DNA from: an uncultured Clostridia bacterium
GTDB taxonomy: Bacteria; Bacillota; Clostridia; Oscillospirales; Acutalibacteraceae
Assembly: GCA_904420155.1 (NCBI GenBank)
Contig: CAJFUH010000135.1
Span: 1 to 8,389, forward strand
Direction: 5' to 3'
Length of the DNA: 8,389 nt
Shown here: piece after piece, positions 6,132 to 8,389 of the stretch
Position numbering within the stretch: the stretch's first letter is position 1
How the letters are laid out: each line of letters starts with the position of its first letter
Notes under the pieces: model-generated
Seen by the model: only the letters and a program-made list of their open reading frames with translations
Told to the model about the DNA's origin: nothing
Databases searched by the model: none
Made by a program: the position numbers and the translations under genes

Positions 6132-6890
6132 CTACCGATTCTGTTTTCTTTTTTGCATATAGTAGCATGCCCACACATTAAATCGTTCCGGTAAAAACCT
6201 TCGGCCTATGTGCACCACTTTCATCATCATGCCAGGAACCGCAACCCTTCTGCGCCGAAACATCGCCTGTACCCCGTACTGTGCCACCTTCCGGCTAGAA
6301 AGGCCCGGCACTGCAAATTTCACCTTTGCCACCTGATTAAACTCTGTATTTACTGGACCCGGGCACAATACAGTCAGCGTAACCCGGCTTCCTCTGCGGC
6401 GGAGTTCTTCCTGGATCGCTTCTGACAAGCGCAACACATAGGCTTTGGATGCATAATAGCTGGATAGCAATGGCCCCGGTACAAAAGCAGCTGAGGACGC
6501 CACATTTAGGATATATCCTTTATTTCTTTTTAAGAAATCCCTTAAAAAAAGTTTGGTCAAAATATGCACCGCCCGGATGTTGGTATCGATCATCTGCATT
6601 TCCCGCTCTAGGTCGGCCTCATCAAACGCCCCAAAAAGGCCAAACCCCGCATTATTGACCAAAATATCAATTTGCTTTTTCCGCAACCTGTCATACAATT
6701 TTCTACAGTTTTCTTCTCGGGAAAGATCGCACGCCACCGCCTGTACCCGGGTGGGAAGCTCCTTTTTTAATTCCTGTAGCCGATCCATTCGGCGGGCCAC
6801 TAAAATCAAATCACAGCCATACTGTTCGCTGAGCACATGAGCCATATCCCTCCCTATTCCTGAGCTGGCTCCGGTAATCAAGGCTATCAT
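6132..6890 (-). CDS. Short-chain dehydrogenase/reductase (SDR), classical family
   Basis: This is a complete 252-residue classical SDR oxidoreductase, likely soluble, that reduces or oxidises a carbonyl/hydroxyl group with a nicotinamide cofactor; the substrate cannot be read from sequence. The Rossmann nucleotide motif TGASSGIG is at residues 6-13, and Arg33-Arg34 after the second strand favour NADP(H). CDL (54-56) and NNAG (79-82) follow, then Asn104, the catalytic Ser (132 or 133, in NVASSAAF), Tyr145 and Lys149 (YYASK), and PGPVNTEF (177-184). The C-terminal 30 or so residues are basic and hydrophobic (GMMMKVVHIGRRFLPERFNV), as in the DltE/YqjQ-like SDRs. The start ATG has GGAGG 8 bases upstream. 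It has its own promoter and terminator, and lies 125 bases downstream of the GTPase gene, read in the same direction. No pathway partner is adjacent. Confidence 0.93.
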   Translation of the reverse strand: MIALITGASSGIGRDMAHVLSEQYGCDLILVARRMDRLQELKKELPTRVQAVACDLSREENCRKLYDRLRKKQIDILVNNAGFGLFGAFDEADLEREMQMIDTNIRAVHILTKLFLRDFLKRNKGYILNVASSAAFVPGPLLSSYYASKAYVLRLSEAIQEELRRRGSRVTLTVLCPGPVNTEFNQVAKVKFAVPGLSSRKVAQYGVQAMFRRRRVAVPGMMMKVVHIGRRFLPERFNVWACYYMQKRKQNR

Positions 6891-6972
6891 ATTCTATTCC
6901 TCCAATTATTTTCTGCCTTCGCTGTTTTTATCATGCTCAATCTGTAAACAAAACTTCAAGTTTCTCCCTTTT

Positions 6973-7000
6973 ATTTTAACAGGAAAAAGTAGGATATCAA
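6973..7000 (-). promoter_or_regulatory. Sigma-A-like promoter of the SDR gene
   Basis: On the minus strand TTGATA (7000-6995) and TAAAAT (6978-6973) are spaced by 16 bases, within the 125-base gap behind the GTPase gene. The predicted leader is about 75 bases long. The region is AT-rich, so the call is moderate; the SDR gene may also receive read-through from upstream. Confidence 0.45.
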
Positions 7001-7015
7001 TTCTTTTTCTTATTG

Positions 7016-8389
7016 CTAATTCTTTATGGATATCTTGGGACAGTGGACGCAGGACTCTACTTGATTCCACTTAACCAGATATCCCGCTCCTTTGGCGCAA
7101 AAAATAGAATCTGGTGAATTTTCCCTATCCCGTTCCGGCTGATATCCTTTGGCCTCGATAACTTCCTGAGCTTCTTCACAAGGTTCATATCCGTCAAATT
7201 GGCAACTCATCGATCCTTTTCCTCCAGTAAAAGAGGAAAGTTCCCGGCCGTAATTCAAAAACTGGGACACCGGTCCCCTTCCGCGTACAGTCACAGAGGA
7301 TTCCCCCTGTTCCAACGGTTCAAATACACCCCGCATCCGTTGGATATCCGACAACACTCGACCCACCTGTGAGGCAGGGACTGTTAAACGAAATCGGTAA
7401 TAGGGTTCCAGCAGTATATTGCTCGCCTGCATAAGACCCTGTCGAATCGCCCGATAAGTCGCTTCCCGAAAATCTCCTCCCTCTGTATGTTTGGGATGGG
7501 CCCTCCCAGTGAGTAAAACCACTTTTACATCGGTCAACGGGGAGCCTGTGAGCACCCCTTTGTGTACTTTCTCCATAACATGGGTCCGAATGAGGCGCTG
7601 GTAATTTCCTTCCAAGACATCTGTAGGACATTCAGAGGAAAAAGTTATTCCGCTCCCCCGTGGACCTGGTTCCAACCGTACATGTACTTCGGCATAATGT
7701 CGGAGGGGTTCAAAATGGCCGTATCCTATCACGGGAGAAGAGATAGTCTCCCGATAGACAATTTCACATTGGCCAAAAGAGACCTCTATGCCAAACCGTT
7801 CCCTCAAAACCTGCTGCAATACCTCCAGCTGGATCGTTCCCATAATGGAAATATGGATTTCCTCCAACTGTTGATTCCATTCTACCCCCAATAAAGGATC
7901 TTCCTCTTCCAATTGGCGCAGGGCGGAAAGCAGTGCCTGAACAGGTACTTCCTTCCCTGCCTGTACGCGAACAGCCATCATGGGAACAAGCTGAGATGGC
8001 TGATGGAAAAGCCGGGCGCCCACGCTATCCCCGGGAGTAACCTTGGAAAGCCCTATCACTGCACACAGATCCCCTGCGGAAACCTGTTGCACCGTCGTAA
8101 ACTTCTCTCCCTGGTAGATGCGCAGCTCATCCACCTTTTCCTGCCCGGAAGGGACGATAATCTCTTCTTTTGCGCGCAGCAGACCCTGTTCTACTTTTAA
8201 AAAAACTATCCGACGTCCCTGCCGGTCATGACGAATCTTGTAGATCCGTCCGCAAAATTTATCGTTGCCGTGATCCTCTTTCCTCCATTGTACCAAGGTA
8301 TGCATGGCCGCTAAGAATTCTTCCACTCCCTGATCCTGTAAAGCCGATCCTCCAAAACAGGGAAATACCCGGCCATCCTGTATCATCTC
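7016..8389 (-). CDS. TetM-like / EF-G-like translation factor GTPase (partial, N-terminus beyond the right edge)
   Basis: These 457 codons are the C-terminal part of a ribosome-associated GTPase related to EF-G and the TetM/TetO/TetW ribosomal protection proteins. The G domain with its P-loop and switches is outside the window; only its end is seen (RVFPCFGGSALQDQGVEEFL, about residues 7-26). Domain II spans about 44-130 (GRIYKIRHD, VTPGDSV), domain III about 135-205 (LRQLEEEDPLLG, IMGTIQLEVL), domain IV about 207-325 (IVYRETI, GYGHFEPLRHYAEV, ITFSS, GGDFREATYRAIRQGL) and domain V about 326-405 (LLEPYYRF, RRG-like GRGPV). A tail of about 50 residues follows with Cys430, Cys446 and Cys449 (CVHC). 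The domain IV tip, TGRAHPKHTEGGDF, is unlike the GLYYSPVSTPADF I recall for TetM, so this is probably the chromosomal translation-factor branch common in Clostridia rather than a proven resistance gene. The frame continues to the last base; the Met at 8386 is internal. Confidence 0.88.
   Translation of the reverse strand, partial: EMIQDGRVFPCFGGSALQDQGVEEFLAAMHTLVQWRKEDHGNDKFCGRIYKIRHDRQGRRIVFLKVEQGLLRAKEEIIVPSGQEKVDELRIYQGEKFTTVQQVSAGDLCAVIGLSKVTPGDSVGARLFHQPSQLVPMMAVRVQAGKEVPVQALLSALRQLEEEDPLLGVEWNQQLEEIHISIMGTIQLEVLQQVLRERFGIEVSFGQCEIVYRETISSPVIGYGHFEPLRHYAEVHVRLEPGPRGSGITFSSECPTDVLEGNYQRLIRTHVMEKVHKGVLTGSPLTDVKVVLLTGRAHPKHTEGGDFREATYRAIRQGLMQASNILLEPYYRFRLTVPASQVGRVLSDIQRMRGVFEPLEQGESSVTVRGRGPVSQFLNYGRELSSFTGGKGSMSCQFDGYEPCEEAQEVIEAKGYQPERDRENSPDSIFCAKGAGYLVKWNQVESCVHCPKISIKN

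Noticed and set aside
6983..7009. AT-only hairpin (GAAAAAG / CTTTTTC, 13-base loop) behind the GTPase gene, considered as its terminator.
   Set aside because: The stem is almost all A-T pairs and no separate T-tract follows on the minus strand. It overlaps the predicted SDR promoter, so it does not meet the standard for an intrinsic terminator.
1..8389. CRISPR arrays, tRNA or rRNA genes, and insertion sequences with transposase.
   Set aside because: Read on both strands, no regularly spaced repeats, no cloverleaf or rRNA-like stretch, and no transposase or integrase motifs were seen.

Overview
The window looks like a chromosomal segment of a low-to-mid GC Clostridia member (Bacillota), possibly a gut Oscillospirales/Ruminococcaceae-type anaerobe. 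The evidence is a clostridial-style histidine operon with short HisG plus HisZ, strong AGGAGG-type ribosome binding sites, sigma-A-like promoters, a DUF3784 membrane protein, and a TetM-like/EF-G-like translation factor GTPase. The genus assignment is inference; no rRNA or other marker gene is present.

Left part (1-5212): a leftward histidine biosynthesis operon, hisZ-hisG-hisD-hisC-hisB-hisA, with hisA cut by the window edge. The genes are packed with gaps of 1-14 bases, and hisZ/hisG overlap by 4 bases. Together they encode ATP phosphoribosyltransferase (catalytic HisG plus regulatory HisZ), the HisA isomerase, imidazoleglycerol-phosphate dehydratase (HisB), histidinol-phosphate aminotransferase (HisC) and histidinol dehydrogenase (HisD). 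HisH, the glutaminase subunit usually encoded between hisB and hisA, is not there; HisF, HisI/HisE and a histidinol phosphatase are also not in view. One promoter can be read in front of hisZ. Its start site is covered by a short inverted repeat (TTAGC-N2-GCTAA) and its leader is only about 25 bases, which points to repressor control rather than a T-box or attenuator.

Middle (5213-6090): a visibly AT-richer stretch. A 52-bp imperfect palindrome carries a good sigma-A-like promoter and precedes a rightward gene for a 112-residue DUF3784 membrane protein. Behind it lie a possible terminator and a start-less open stretch of 52 codons that looks like the remnant of a protein gene. The block may be an insertion between the his operon and its right-hand neighbours.

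Right part (6088-8389): two leftward genes. One encodes a complete classical short-chain dehydrogenase/reductase with its own promoter, ribosome binding site and intrinsic terminator. The other is the 3' three-quarters or so of a TetM/EF-G-like GTPase gene (domains II-V and a cysteine-containing tail); its GTP-binding domain lies beyond the right edge. The tip of its domain IV differs from that of TetM, so tetracycline resistance should not be assumed. Nothing in the window is a clearly new system. The most useful leads are the missing hisH, the putative his operator, the promoter-bearing palindrome and the divergent ribosomal GTPase.
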